Shown: positions 44,546 to 53,345 of the stretch, piece by piece | Position numbering within the stretch: position 1 is the first letter of the stretch | How the letters are laid out: each line of letters opens with the position of its first letter | Assembly: GCA_963847675.1 (NCBI GenBank) | Contig: CAWKAP010000008.1 | Span: forward strand, 660,473 to 724,472 | Length of the DNA: 64,000 bases | Direction: 5' to 3' | Origin: JADJWR01 sp963847675 | Lineage (GTDB): Bacteria; Pseudomonadota; Gammaproteobacteria; Burkholderiales; Burkholderiaceae_F | Program-made: the position numbers and the translations under genes | The notes under the pieces: model-generated | Seen by the model: only the letters and a program-made list of their open reading frames with translations | Told to the model about the DNA's origin: nothing | The model's database searches: none

Positions 44546-45760
44546 TCAGTGCCCGTCGAGCTTGTGCCTGCGGCACGCCGCCCACAGCGTGAGGTCGTAG
44601 CCGATCTTCAGCAGCCCGCAGGCGAGCAGCGGCGCGGCGAACCAGCCGGCGGCGAACAGCCACCCGGCGAGCGACGGGCTCAGCGCCGAGGCGAGGCTGC
44701 GCGGCACCGCGGTCACGCTGGCGGCGGCGGCACGCTCGGCCGGGGTGACCGCGCTCATCACGTAGGCGGTGCGGGTCGGCACGTCCATCTGCGACAGCGC
44801 GGCGCGGAAGAACAGCAGCCCGAGGGCGAGCGGCAGGCTCGGCGCGAAGGCGGCACCGATCAGGGCCAGGTTGGCCGGGATGTGCGTGAACACCATCGTG
44901 TTCAGCAGGCCGATGCGGCGCGCGACCCACGGCGCGGCGAGCATCGACGCGGCGGCGAGCAGTCCGCTCCAGAAGAAGAACGCGCCGGCCGCGGCGAGCG
45001 ACAGGTCGAAGCGATGCATCAGCCACAACGACATCAGGCTGTTGAGCACCAGCCCGCCGGCGAAGGAGTCGACCGAGAACAGCAGTGCCAGCTTGACGAC
45101 GATGCCGCGCGATGGCCCGAGCGCGGACTTCGGCGCGCCGCTGTCGGCACGTTGCTCGGGCAGGCGGCGATAGAGCACGAGCAGCACGAGGCCGACGGCG
45201 GCGTAGCCGACGAACATCAACCGCAGCGCGGTGAGCAATTCGATGCCGGCGCGCGCCGACAGCCACGCCGGCACGGCGGCGGCGAGCGCGCCGCACGCCG
45301 CGGCGAGCGAGGCGAGCAGGCTGTAGCGGGCAAACAGCTGCGTGCGCGCATCGCCGTGCGCCGCACCGGCGAGCTGCGCGTGTTCCAGCGGCAGGAACAC
45401 GCTGACGTCGCCGGAGCTCGGATTGAGCGTGCCGATGAACGCCACCGCGAGCAGCGGCCAGAACTGCGAAAGCCCGGCGAAGCCGAGTCCGGTGGCGGTC
45501 ATCAGCAGCGCGGCGGCCAGGAGCAGCCGGCGCTGCGCGAGGCGATGGCCCCAGGCGCCGACGGCGAGCGTCATCAGCGCCGAGCCGAGCAGCGTGGCGG
45601 TGCTCAGCACGCCGACCGCCCACACGTCGAAGCCGAGGGCGAGCAGGTAGGCGGGCAGCAGCACCGCGACATAGCCGTCGACGAAGGCGCGCAGCGCGCG
45701 ACCGGCGACGAGCGTCGACGCGAACGGGTCGGCGCCGCGCGGCGCGAGGAAGGGGATCAA
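44546..45760 (-). CDS. MFS transporter
   Basis: A 404-residue major facilitator carrier with about twelve hydrophobic segments and the loop AVGAWGHRLAQRRLL typical of region 2-3. The substrate is unknown. Its TTG start (45760) overlaps the stop of the PhoX-like gene by four bases (TTGA), indicating coupled translation. Cotranscription with a phosphatase suggests import of a released product, which is inference only. Confidence 0.85.
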   Translation of the reverse strand: MIPFLAPRGADPFASTLVAGRALRAFVDGYVAVLLPAYLLALGFDVWAVGVLSTATLLGSALMTLAVGAWGHRLAQRRLLLAAALLMTATGLGFAGLSQFWPLLAVAFIGTLNPSSGDVSVFLPLEHAQLAGAAHGDARTQLFARYSLLASLAAACGALAAAVPAWLSARAGIELLTALRLMFVGYAAVGLVLLVLYRRLPEQRADSGAPKSALGPSRGIVVKLALLFSVDSFAGGLVLNSLMSLWLMHRFDLSLAAAGAFFFWSGLLAAASMLAAPWVARRIGLLNTMVFTHIPANLALIGAAFAPSLPLALGLLFFRAALSQMDVPTRTAYVMSAVTPAERAAAASVTAVPRSLASALSPSLAGWLFAAGWFAAPLLACGLLKIGYDLTLWAACRRHKLDGH

Positions 45761-47655
45761 CGCCTGTCCAGCCGTATCCCGAGCGGCGCGGCCGTCAGGT
45801 AGCCGACTGCCGCGCCGAAGCCGTCGCGATAGTTGGCGCGGATCAGCGGATCGAGCACATGGCGCACCTTGTCGTGCAGGCCGCGCTGCCAGTCACCGGG
45901 GTGCTGGAAGTTGCTGCCGACGTAGGACCAGCCGTTGAGCGCGTCGACCGCGTGCAGGCCGGTCGATTCGGCGCCCGCCGGGCACGACAGGATGCGCACG
46001 AGTTCCCGGGTGTCGACCTGGTAGGCCCACAGGAAGTTGCTGACGTGCGTGTCGCTGTCCTCGCCGATGAAGAGCGTGCGCAGTGCTTCGGAGAAGCAGA
46101 GGTTGTCGGGGGTGGCGATGCGGTCGGGGTCGGCGTAGTTGCCCAGCGCGTCCTGCTGCCGGCGCCTGCCGCCGCCGTAGTCGACGGCGACGAGTTCCGG
46201 CACCGCAGCCATGTCGACCGGCACCCACTCGCTGGGGATCGCGCGGCCTTCGCGGTCGACCTGGCCACCGCGCAGATTCAGTGCATACACCGCGCCGGAG
46301 TACGGGCCTTCGACGCGGATGCCGCCCGAGCCGTTCGTCATCGGCGTCTCGATGCGCGAGATGGCGAGATAGGCAATCCGGTCGCGCGCATTGACCGCTG
46401 CGCCCTCCATCTTGGTGAAGCCGAGGCTGCCGCCTTTGAGCGCGGCGTAGCGATGGGTTTCCAGGAACGCCGCGGCCTGGTCCATGCCGGGCTGCAGTCG
46501 GACCCAGTTGAATCGACCGTCGTACGCAATGCGCGTGTAGCCCGGCTCGTCCGGCGCAACGGTTCGCACGTCCATGATGTCGGCGGCGCGGATGCCGCCG
46601 TCGATCAGCGCCTCGACCGCGCGGCTGGATGCGGCGCCAAGCCGGATCCATGCGAGCCGCGCCGCGCCAGGCCCCTTGCCGGAGGTCTGCCGCCACTGCG
46701 CCACGTACAGCGTGCCGCTGGAAAGATCGCGCGGCGCGTCGGCGACGAACATGAACAGGCCGCCATTGTCCCAGTCGTCGCCCATCAGCACGGTGCGCTG
46801 GTCGGGCATCACCCGCACCACCTCGTGCGAGATGCGCCCGAGGCAGTAGTGCTTGCGCACGGTGCCGCTGCCGTCGCCATGCACGGTCACCTCGGGCACG
46901 TGGCCGTAGCGGTAGGGATTGGCCTTGTTCGGGTCGCCGTACAGGTACTGGCTGAAGGCTCGAAAACGCCGGCTCGACGCGGCGCTCGTCGCGTCGGGCT
47001 CGAACTCCTCGCCGGACAGGTGCGTGTTCCACGGCGACAGGCTCGCGCCGCAGGTAGTCCACAGCCCGTGCGCGTGCGAGGTGTCGACGTTGTGGTACCT
47101 GACCAGGCGCAGCCGCCCCGTGTCCGCATCCTGGTCGAGCGTGAGCACCGCGATCGGCGACGGCAGCGGTCCGGCGGGCTCGCGCCCGCCCGCCTCGCGC
47201 GAGACGTACTCGAACTGCACCACCGCGAACACCGTGTGGCCCGTGACGCCGGCAACGGCGGGGCCGGCGAGCGCAAGCAGCGTCATGCCGTCGGGGCAGT
47301 CGGAGAAGAACTGCCGCTCCCTGCCGGGCATCGAGCGGTCGACGATCGGACGGTTGTCGATGTCGTAGCACCCACCGGCGAGGATCTCGCCGCCGCGGCC
47401 GTCGGGCACGCGGTCGCCGGTGACGAACAGCGGCTGGTAGGCGAGCTTCCACGTGCTGCGCACGCCGTCGCCGAAGCTCACTTCGAGCGAGGAGCTCACC
47501 GAAACCGTGGCCATCCCGGCCGGATCGGCGAGGTTGGGCGCGGGCGTCGGCGTGAAGCGCACGCCGCTGATGCGCGCGCTGCCGGGCGCCGGCCGGCTGA
47601 CGCACGCGATGGGGCCGGCCAGCGGCAGCATCGGCACGCCGGCGAGCAGCTGCAA
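45757..47655 (-). CDS. PhoX-family (DUF839) phosphatase, Tat signal split by a frameshift
   Basis: A protein of more than 630 residues of the PhoX type, Ca/Fe-dependent periplasmic alkaline phosphatases. Diagnostic blocks include TPDNLCFSEALRTLFIGEDSDTH, LYVAQW and STGLHAVDALNGWSYVGSNFQHPGDW. The frame begins at TTG 47655 with LQLLAGVPMLPLAG, the hydrophobic half of a signal peptide. The twin-arginine half (MQPRNTRSRRR) sits one frame over, starting at ATG 47692. A single-base insertion in the CG-rich stretch 47656-47670 would explain the split, so the true start is probably 47692. Confidence 0.85.
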   Translation of the reverse strand: MQLLAGVPMLPLAGPIACVSRPAPGSARISGVRFTPTPAPNLADPAGMATVSVSSSLEVSFGDGVRSTWKLAYQPLFVTGDRVPDGRGGEILAGGCYDIDNRPIVDRSMPGRERQFFSDCPDGMTLLALAGPAVAGVTGHTVFAVVQFEYVSREAGGREPAGPLPSPIAVLTLDQDADTGRLRLVRYHNVDTSHAHGLWTTCGASLSPWNTHLSGEEFEPDATSAASSRRFRAFSQYLYGDPNKANPYRYGHVPEVTVHGDGSGTVRKHYCLGRISHEVVRVMPDQRTVLMGDDWDNGGLFMFVADAPRDLSSGTLYVAQWRQTSGKGPGAARLAWIRLGAASSRAVEALIDGGIRAADIMDVRTVAPDEPGYTRIAYDGRFNWVRLQPGMDQAAAFLETHRYAALKGGSLGFTKMEGAAVNARDRIAYLAISRIETPMTNGSGGIRVEGPYSGAVYALNLRGGQVDREGRAIPSEWVPVDMAAVPELVAVDYGGGRRRQQDALGNYADPDRIATPDNLCFSEALRTLFIGEDSDTHVSNFLWAYQVDTRELVRILSCPAGAESTGLHAVDALNGWSYVGSNFQHPGDWQRGLHDKVRHVLDPLIRANYRDGFGAAVGYLTAAPLGIRLDRR

Positions 47656-47812
47656 CGCCGCGGCGGCGGGAACGGGTGTTGCGCGGCTGCATTCAGGTCA
47701 CGCCCTTCCGATACGCGAGGAACGAATCCTGCACGATCCCGGCGCGCGCTGCGCGAGGGGCCGGCGAGTTGGGCATCATGACGGCTTTCGCGCCCGTGCC
47801 CCTGCCGATCGA

Positions 47813-48289
47813 ATGCGCAAGTCAAGCGCCGGATTGCTGCTGTACCGCCACGCCGCGGGCGCGCTCGAGGTGATGCTGGTGCACCCCGGCGGGCCGTACT
47901 GGGCGCGCAAGGACATCGGCGCGTGGTCGATCCCCAAGGGCGAGATCGAGGCCGGGGAGGAACCGCTCGCCGCGGCGCGGCGCGAGTTCGAGGAGGAAAC
48001 CGGCGGGCGGGTCGACGGCGAGTTCCTGCCGCTGCCGCCGGTGCGCCTGCGCAGCGGCAAGCAGGTGCAGGCGTGGGCCGTGCAGGCCGACTTCGATCCG
48101 GCGCAATTGAGCAGCAACCTGTTTTCGATGGAGTGGCCGCCGAAGTCCGGCGAGCAGCGCGAGTTCCCCGAGGCCGACCGCGCGGCGTGGTTCGGCCTCG
48201 ACGCGGCGCGCGTGAAGATCCATCCGGGCCAGGCGCCGCTGCTCGAACATCTGCTCGCCCGCCTGCAGACAGACGCAGGCGGTCGATGA
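47813..48289 (+). CDS. NUDIX hydrolase
   Basis: A 158-residue hydrolase of nucleoside diphosphate-linked compounds. The Nudix box is complete: GEIEAGEEPLAAARREFEEETG. It starts with SSAGLLLYRHAAGALEVMLVHPGG, as in the NTP pyrophosphohydrolases annotated next to DNA ligases and dNTP metabolism genes. The substrate is not known. It is divergent from the PhoX-type gene. Confidence 0.88.
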   Translation: MRKSSAGLLLYRHAAGALEVMLVHPGGPYWARKDIGAWSIPKGEIEAGEEPLAAARREFEEETGGRVDGEFLPLPPVRLRSGKQVQAWAVQADFDPAQLSSNLFSMEWPPKSGEQREFPEADRAAWFGLDAARVKIHPGQAPLLEHLLARLQTDAGGR

Positions 48290-48336
48290 GGCCGTGGTGG
48301 CCCGCCGTGCGGGCACATTCGTTGGGAGACCGATCG

Positions 48337-48987
48337 ATGAAACAGGCATTCGTGGCACTGGCCCTCGCTGGCCTGCTCGCAGCGGCCGCAGCGCAGGCGC
48401 CGCACACGCATCGGCACGGTTTCTCCGGCGCGGAGCGCTGGGCGCGTGTGTTCGACGATCCGGCGCGCGACCAGTGGCAGAAGCCGCAGCAGGTCGTCGA
48501 GGCGCTGAAGCTCGCTCCCGACATGGCGGTGGCGGACATCGGCGCGGGTACCGGCTACTTCACGGTGCGGCTGGCACAGGCGCTGCCGAAGGGCCGCGTC
48601 TATGCGGTCGACCTCGAGCCGGACATGGTGGCCCACATCGAGCAGCGCGCGCGGCAGATGAAGCTCGCCAACGTCAGCGCGGTACGGGCGGCGGCCGACG
48701 ACCCGAAGCTGCCGGCGCAGGTCGACCGGGTGCTGATCGTCGACACCTATCACCACATCGAGGCGCGCGAAGCGTATTTCCGCCGCCTGGCCGGCCGCCT
48801 TTCGCCGTCAGGTGAAGTGGCGATCATCGACTTCACGCGCGATTCGCCGTTCGGCCCGCCGGTGAGCATGCGGCTGCCGGCGGCCGAGGTGAAAGCCGAA
48901 ATGCAGCGCGCGGGCTATGCGCTTGCGGCAGAGCACGGCTTCCTGCCGCACCAGTATTTCCTCGTGTTCCGCCAGCAGAAGCGCTGA
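48337..48987 (+). CDS. SAM-dependent methyltransferase with an N-terminal signal peptide
   Basis: A 216-residue class I methyltransferase. The SAM site is AVADIGAGTGYFTVRLAQALPKG and the post-motif GRLSPSGEVAIIDFTRD. The first 20 residues (MKQAFVALALAGLLAAAAAQ) look like a cleavable signal peptide, suggesting export, which is surprising for a SAM enzyme. GGGAG precedes the ATG at 48337. The kinase gene follows after 2 bp. Confidence 0.82.
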   Translation: MKQAFVALALAGLLAAAAAQAPHTHRHGFSGAERWARVFDDPARDQWQKPQQVVEALKLAPDMAVADIGAGTGYFTVRLAQALPKGRVYAVDLEPDMVAHIEQRARQMKLANVSAVRAAADDPKLPAQVDRVLIVDTYHHIEAREAYFRRLAGRLSPSGEVAIIDFTRDSPFGPPVSMRLPAAEVKAEMQRAGYALAAEHGFLPHQYFLVFRQQKR

Positions 48988-48989
48988 CC

Positions 48990-50438
48990 ATGGCGCGCGC
49001 GGCGGCCGCGCCGCTCTTCCTTGCCATCGACCAGGGCACGCACGCGAGCCGGGCGCTGGTGCTCGACGCGCGCGGCGAGATTCTCGGCCACGGAGAACGG
49101 GAAGTCGCGCTGATTCGTCCACGGGCCGACTGGGCCGAGCACGACGCCGAGGAGATCGTCGCCTCGGTGCACGCCGCGGTGGCGCAGGCGGCCGATGCGC
49201 TTGGGTCGAGCGCGGGCGACCTCGTCGCCGCCGGGCTGTCGTGCCAGCGCGCCAGTGCAGTGTGCTGGGACCGCGTTAGCGGAGCACCGCTGTCGCCGAT
49301 CTTCAGCTGGCAGGACCGGCGCATGCACGCGTGGATCGACACGCTGCAGGCGCACGGCGACGAGGTGCATCGCAGGACGGGCCTGTTCCTGTCGCCGCAT
49401 TACGGCGCCAGCAAACTGCGCTGGGCGCTCGATCACCTGCCGGCGGTTCGAAAAGCCCTGGACGCCGGCCGGCTCGCCTGGGGGCCGATGGCGAGCTTCC
49501 TCGCTTTCCGCCTGCTGAAGGAGCGGCCGCTGCTCGCCGACCCCCAGTGCGCGGCGCGCACGCAGCTGTGGAACCTGCAATCGCGCGACTGGGACGCGGA
49601 TCTGCTGCGGCTGTTCCGCCTGCCGGCGGGATGCCTGCCGGCCAGCGCGCTCACCTGCCGGCGTTGGGGCACGCTTGCCTCCGGCGGCGTCGAAGTGCCG
49701 CTGATGGCAGTGAACGGCGATCAGTCAGCGGCGGTGTTCGCTTTCGGCTGGCCGGAGGCGGATTCGGCGTACGTCAACATCGGCACCAGCGCGTTCGTGC
49801 AGCGGGCGCTGATGTGCGCGCCGGGCCACGTCCCGCGCCAGCTCACCGGGATCATCCTCGCCGACCTCGACACGACGGTCTACATGGTCGAAGGCAACGT
49901 CAACGGCGCCGGCGCCGGCATCGAGTGGCTGGCGGCCGAACTCGGCATCGACGACCTGCCGGCGCGCTTGCCCGCATGGCTGGATCGACCTGCGCCGTCC
50001 GCGCTGTTCCTCAACGGCATCGCCGGACTCGGCGGGCCGTTCTGGCAGGCGCGATTCGAATCGCGCTTCGTCGGCGACAGTGATGTCGAGCCCTGGCAGA
50101 AGGCCGTCGCCCTCGTCGAGAGCATCGCCTTCCTGCTGCAGGCGAACGTCGAGCACATGGCGCCCCATGTGCCGCCGCTCGCGCGCATCCGCGTCAGCGG
50201 CGGCGTCTCGCGGCTCGACGGACTGTGCCGGCGACTCGCGTCGCTCAACGGCGTGCCCGTGCATCGGCGTGACGATCCGGAGGCGAGCGCGCGTGGCATC
50301 GCCTACCTGGCTGCGGGCCGACCGGCACGGTGGCACGACGGCGCAGGCGAGGACGTGTTCGCGCCGCGCGACGATCCGCCCCTGCGCGAACGCTACCGCC
50401 GCTGGCGCGCGCTGATGGCCGAGGCCACGGGCGTGTAG
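48990..50438 (+). CDS. FGGY-family carbohydrate kinase
   Basis: A 482-residue sugar or polyol kinase related to glycerol kinase. The phosphate-1 motif is AIDQGTHASRALVLD, the FGGY N-domain segment is ADWAEHDAEEI, and the C-terminal ATP-binding part contains VNIGTSAFVQ and RIRVSGGVSRLDGLCRRLASL. The substrate is unknown; the binding residues differ enough from GlpK that glycerol is not certain. Confidence 0.9.
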   Translation: MARAAAAPLFLAIDQGTHASRALVLDARGEILGHGEREVALIRPRADWAEHDAEEIVASVHAAVAQAADALGSSAGDLVAAGLSCQRASAVCWDRVSGAPLSPIFSWQDRRMHAWIDTLQAHGDEVHRRTGLFLSPHYGASKLRWALDHLPAVRKALDAGRLAWGPMASFLAFRLLKERPLLADPQCAARTQLWNLQSRDWDADLLRLFRLPAGCLPASALTCRRWGTLASGGVEVPLMAVNGDQSAAVFAFGWPEADSAYVNIGTSAFVQRALMCAPGHVPRQLTGIILADLDTTVYMVEGNVNGAGAGIEWLAAELGIDDLPARLPAWLDRPAPSALFLNGIAGLGGPFWQARFESRFVGDSDVEPWQKAVALVESIAFLLQANVEHMAPHVPPLARIRVSGGVSRLDGLCRRLASLNGVPVHRRDDPEASARGIAYLAAGRPARWHDGAGEDVFAPRDDPPLRERYRRWRALMAEATGV

Positions 50439-50595
50439 CGACACGGCATCGCGCGGGGCGGCAAGAGCAAGTCCTCGAAACTGTTGTATCGAGCGCAGGA
50501 TTCCTGACGCGCCGCATGACGCGCGCTGCACAGCGCGCAACAATTCGCTCGACCGGCGCAGGTCGCGCCGGTGTCAACAGCGCAAAGGAGTTTCG

Positions 50596-51078
50596 ATGGC
50601 AACGCGTCGCACGACGTTGAGAAGCCGCTCGGGCACCAAGCTTTATGCCGTGCGGGACAAGAGCGGGAAGTTCAAGGATATCCAGAGCTACAAGAAAGCG
50701 CATGCGGCCGACCTGCGGCGCAAGTCGAAGGCCGAGGCGAAGGCCGACGCCGGCGCGAAGGAGAAGCTGGTCGCGATGGAGAAGCAGGTCGAGAAGGCCG
50801 CGAAGAAAGCCGTCAAGGCCGTGCGCGCCAAGCTCGACGAGGCGCGTACGAACAAGAGCGTGATCGCGATGGAGAGGAAGGTCGAGCGCGCCGCGAAGAA
50901 GGCCGCCAAGACCATCCGCGCCTCGCTGACCGACGCCGTCGCCGCCGTCAAGCGCGCGGCGAAGAAGGCGGGCAAGCGCGCGTCAGCCGTAAAGCCGGCG
51001 GCAAAGAAGGCCGCGAAGAAAGCCGCCCGCAAGGCGCCGGCGAAGCGCGCCGCGAAGAAGACCGCGAAGAAGTCCTGA
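50596..51078 (+). CDS. Lysine/alanine-rich histone H1-like protein
   Basis: A 160-residue basic protein. After a short ordered N-terminus (SGTKLYAVRDKSGKFKDIQSYKK) it has a repetitive KKA- and KAAKK-rich tail like H1-type nucleoid proteins of Bordetella and other betaproteobacteria. It probably binds DNA. The N-terminal part resembles the region found in HC1-like relatives. The repeat tail makes the exact length sensitive to sequencing errors. Confidence 0.85.
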   Translation: MATRRTTLRSRSGTKLYAVRDKSGKFKDIQSYKKAHAADLRRKSKAEAKADAGAKEKLVAMEKQVEKAAKKAVKAVRAKLDEARTNKSVIAMERKVERAAKKAAKTIRASLTDAVAAVKRAAKKAGKRASAVKPAAKKAAKKAARKAPAKRAAKKTAKKS

Positions 51079-51183
51079 CCCGTCGCGGAGCGCCGGCCCG
51101 GGGCGCGCGGCCTCGGGGGCGCACCGCGTGCAGCGAAGTGCCGACGCCGAAGGCGGCGAAGAGCGGTCAGGGCGAGGGCGCCG

Positions 51184-52308
51184 ATGAGCGCATCTCCTGT
51201 TGCGGCCCATCCGCCGCTGCGCCTGTTCCTGTGCGGCGACGTGATGACCGGCCGCGGCATCGACCAGTTGCTGCCCACGCCGAGCCGGCCCAAGCTGTAC
51301 GAGGGCTACGTCACCGACGCGCGAGACTACGTGCGCCTGGCCGAGCGCGTCAGCGGGCCGATCGCCAGGCCCGTGTCACTGGACTACATCTGGGGCGAGG
51401 CGCTGGCCGAGATCGACCGCTTCGATCCGCGGCTGCGCATCGTCAATCTCGAGACCGCCGTGACGACCTGCGAGGACGCATGGCCGGGCAAGGGCATCAA
51501 CTACCGGATGCACCCGGGCAATGTCGGCTGCCTCACGGCGGCGGGCATCGACGGCTGCGTGCTGGCCAACAATCACGTGCTCGACTGGGGCCACGCGGGC
51601 CTCGCCGAAACGCTGCAGGTGCTGCAGGCCGCCGGCCTGACCACGGCGGGCGCCGGGGCCGGCGAGGCGCACGCTGTCGCGCCGGCGATCTTCGAGGTGC
51701 CGGGGGGCCGGCTGCTGCTTTTCGCTGCGGCCACCGAGTCGAGCGGCGTGCCGCGCGACTGGCGCGCCGGGGCCGGTCGTTCCGGCGTGTGTCTGCTCGA
51801 CGATCTCGACCTGCGCAGCGCCGCGCGGCTGGCGGCCCGGATCGACGCGGTACGGCGTCCGGGCGACACGGTGCTCGTCTCGCTGCACTGGGGCGGCAAC
51901 TGGGGCTATCCGATCGGGCGCGACGAACGCGCCTTTGCGCGCGCGCTCGTCGACGCCGGCGTTGACCTGGTGCACGGCCATTCGTCGCATCACGCGCGCG
52001 CATTCGAGATCCATCGCGACCGGCTGATCCTGTACGGCTGCGGCGACTTCATCAACGACTACGAGGGCATCGGCGGCCACGAAAGCTTCCGCGGCGACAT
52101 CGCGGTGGCCTACTTCGTGACGCTCGTCGACGGCAGGCTGGCGGAGCTTGCGCTGGTGCCGTTCCGGTCCCGGCGACTGAGCCTGCAGCGCGCGGCCCCA
52201 GAGGACGCACGCTGGCTGCTCGAGACGCTGAACCGCGAGTGCCGCCCTTTCGGCGTGCAGTTGACGCCCGCCGACGATGGCAGCCTGCGCCTGGCGGCGC
52301 GGCGGTGA
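51184..52308 (+). CDS. CapA-family protein (poly-gamma-glutamate/capsule-type metallophosphatase fold)
   Basis: A 374-residue member of the CapA/PgsA family. Seen: FLCGDVMTGRGIDQLL at the N-terminus, IVNLETAVT, LANNHVLDWGHAGLAETL and HGHSSHHARAFEIHRDRLILYGCGDFINDY, a set of metal-coordinating Asp, Asn and His motifs. It has no signal peptide, so it is probably cytosolic. The function in this genome is not known; relatives are linked to capsule polymer synthesis. A primase-polymerase fragment begins 1 bp after its stop. Confidence 0.88.
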   Translation: MSASPVAAHPPLRLFLCGDVMTGRGIDQLLPTPSRPKLYEGYVTDARDYVRLAERVSGPIARPVSLDYIWGEALAEIDRFDPRLRIVNLETAVTTCEDAWPGKGINYRMHPGNVGCLTAAGIDGCVLANNHVLDWGHAGLAETLQVLQAAGLTTAGAGAGEAHAVAPAIFEVPGGRLLLFAAATESSGVPRDWRAGAGRSGVCLLDDLDLRSAARLAARIDAVRRPGDTVLVSLHWGGNWGYPIGRDERAFARALVDAGVDLVHGHSSHHARAFEIHRDRLILYGCGDFINDYEGIGGHESFRGDIAVAYFVTLVDGRLAELALVPFRSRRLSLQRAAPEDARWLLETLNRECRPFGVQLTPADDGSLRLAARR

Positions 52309-52309
52309 C

Positions 52310-52552
52310 ATGGCCCGCGCGCGCCGCACCGACGCAGGCTCGAGAAGCGACATGCACGTCGCCGCACTGCCCTATGCCGCGCGCGGCTGGTCGGTGATTC
52401 CGATCGAGGCGCGCGGCAAGCGTCCGCGGGTGCCGTGGCTGAAGTTCCAGCAACGCATTGCCAGCGCCGCCGAGATCGACGCCTGGTACCGCCAGCGCGC
52501 CGATGCCAACGTCGGCATCGTGACCGGGGGGCGGCGGTCGACCCGTTGGTGA
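52310..52552 (+). pseudogene. Truncated primase-polymerase N-terminal fragment
   Basis: An 80-residue frame resembling the start of a bifunctional primase/polymerase domain: ALPYAARGWSVIPIEARGKRP, VPWLKFQQ and ADANVGIVTGG. It ends just before the region that normally carries the catalytic acidic motif, so it cannot be active. It begins 1 bp after the CapA stop. This looks like the remnant of a mobile-element replication gene. A real short protein is less likely. Confidence 0.55.
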
Positions 52553-52560
52553 GTGAGCCG

Positions 52561-52595
52561 TAGCGCGGCTCCCGGCGCTATACAAAAAAATTTTT
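52561..52595 (+). terminator. Hairpin with an A/T run
   Basis: TAGCGC (52561-52566) and GCGCTA (52575-52580) form a 6-bp stem with an 8-base loop, followed by TAC, seven A and five T. This could terminate transcription of the CapA unit. It is the only markedly AT-rich stretch in this area. Confidence 0.45.
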
Positions 52596-52736
52596 CTCCG
52601 GCCGGGACCTGAAAGGCCTCCCGTGCGTCTTTACCCCTAAGCACGCTCGTCGTTCCGATCCGGGAACCGCAGCAAGTGCTCCTGGGCCGACATCGTCGGC
52701 GAAGAGATATCACTCAATTCATCTAAGGAGAAAGTC

Positions 52737-53105
52737 ATGTCGGAGAAGAAGAAGCTTGTGGTGGTCGTGTCGAACGGGTTCAGCGACGAACGCTCGTCGG
52801 TCGCGCTGAGCGTGGCCAACAGCGGCATCAACTCGGGCCTCGATGTCACGATGTTCCTGGTCAGCGCGGCGGTCGATCTGGTCCGCAAGGGCGCAGCGGC
52901 GGTGGCGCAGCTGAATCCGCTCGATCCGACGCTCGGCGAGATGCTCGACAACTTCATCGCCGCCGGCGGCAAGGTCCTCGTCTGCCCGGCGTGCGCGAAA
53001 GTGCGCGGCTACGGCGAGAAGGACGTGCTCGACGGGGTCAGCATCAAGGGCTCGGGCGCGATGCACGAGCTGATCGGCCAGGGAGCCGCGACCTTGAGTT
53101 TCTGA
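52737..53105 (+). CDS. Cytosolic DsrE-family protein with a CPAC motif
   Basis: A 122-residue protein of the DsrE/DsrF-like fold: LVVVVSNGFSDERSSVALSVANSG, a strand DVTMFLVSAAVDLVRKG, and KVLVCPACAKVRGYGEKD with Cys83-x2-Cys86. No signal peptide. DsrE proteins bind or transfer sulfur through a conserved cysteine; a C-x2-C pair may be a redox or persulfide site. AAGGAG precedes the ATG. An ECF sigma gene starts 240 bp downstream, which parallels the sulfur-like theme of the 31-kb locus. Confidence 0.85.
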   Translation: MSEKKKLVVVVSNGFSDERSSVALSVANSGINSGLDVTMFLVSAAVDLVRKGAAAVAQLNPLDPTLGEMLDNFIAAGGKVLVCPACAKVRGYGEKDVLDGVSIKGSGAMHELIGQGAATLSF

Positions 53106-53132
53106 AGCAGAGCTCGGCGCAGACCGCATTCA

Positions 53133-53166
53133 AGGTCCCGGAATCGTGCTTGCGATCCCGGGACCT
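53133..53166 (+). terminator. Long hairpin after the cytosolic DsrE gene
   Basis: A 14-bp imperfect stem (AGGTCCCGGAATCG against CGATCCCGGGACCT, one mismatch) with a 6-base loop begins 28 bp after the DsrE stop. No T-run follows, so it may act as a Rho-independent terminator only weakly or protect the transcript 3' end. Confidence 0.5.
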
Positions 53167-53345
53167 GCGCAGCGGCGCCAGGCCAAGCAGCGGCTCGCCC
53201 TCGCCGCCGGTGCGCCAGTTGCACGGTGTCGGCGAAAACGGGTCGCAACCGGTGGTCTGCCTTATCCTCGCGACGACTTAGCCGTGGTATCCGCACGGGC
53301 CGATAGCGGCACGGATGCGCGCGGCGGCACGGAACACTCAACCCG

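Noticed and set aside
45859..47781. Plus-strand open frame of 640 codons
   Set aside because: Mirror of the PhoX-type gene; no family features.
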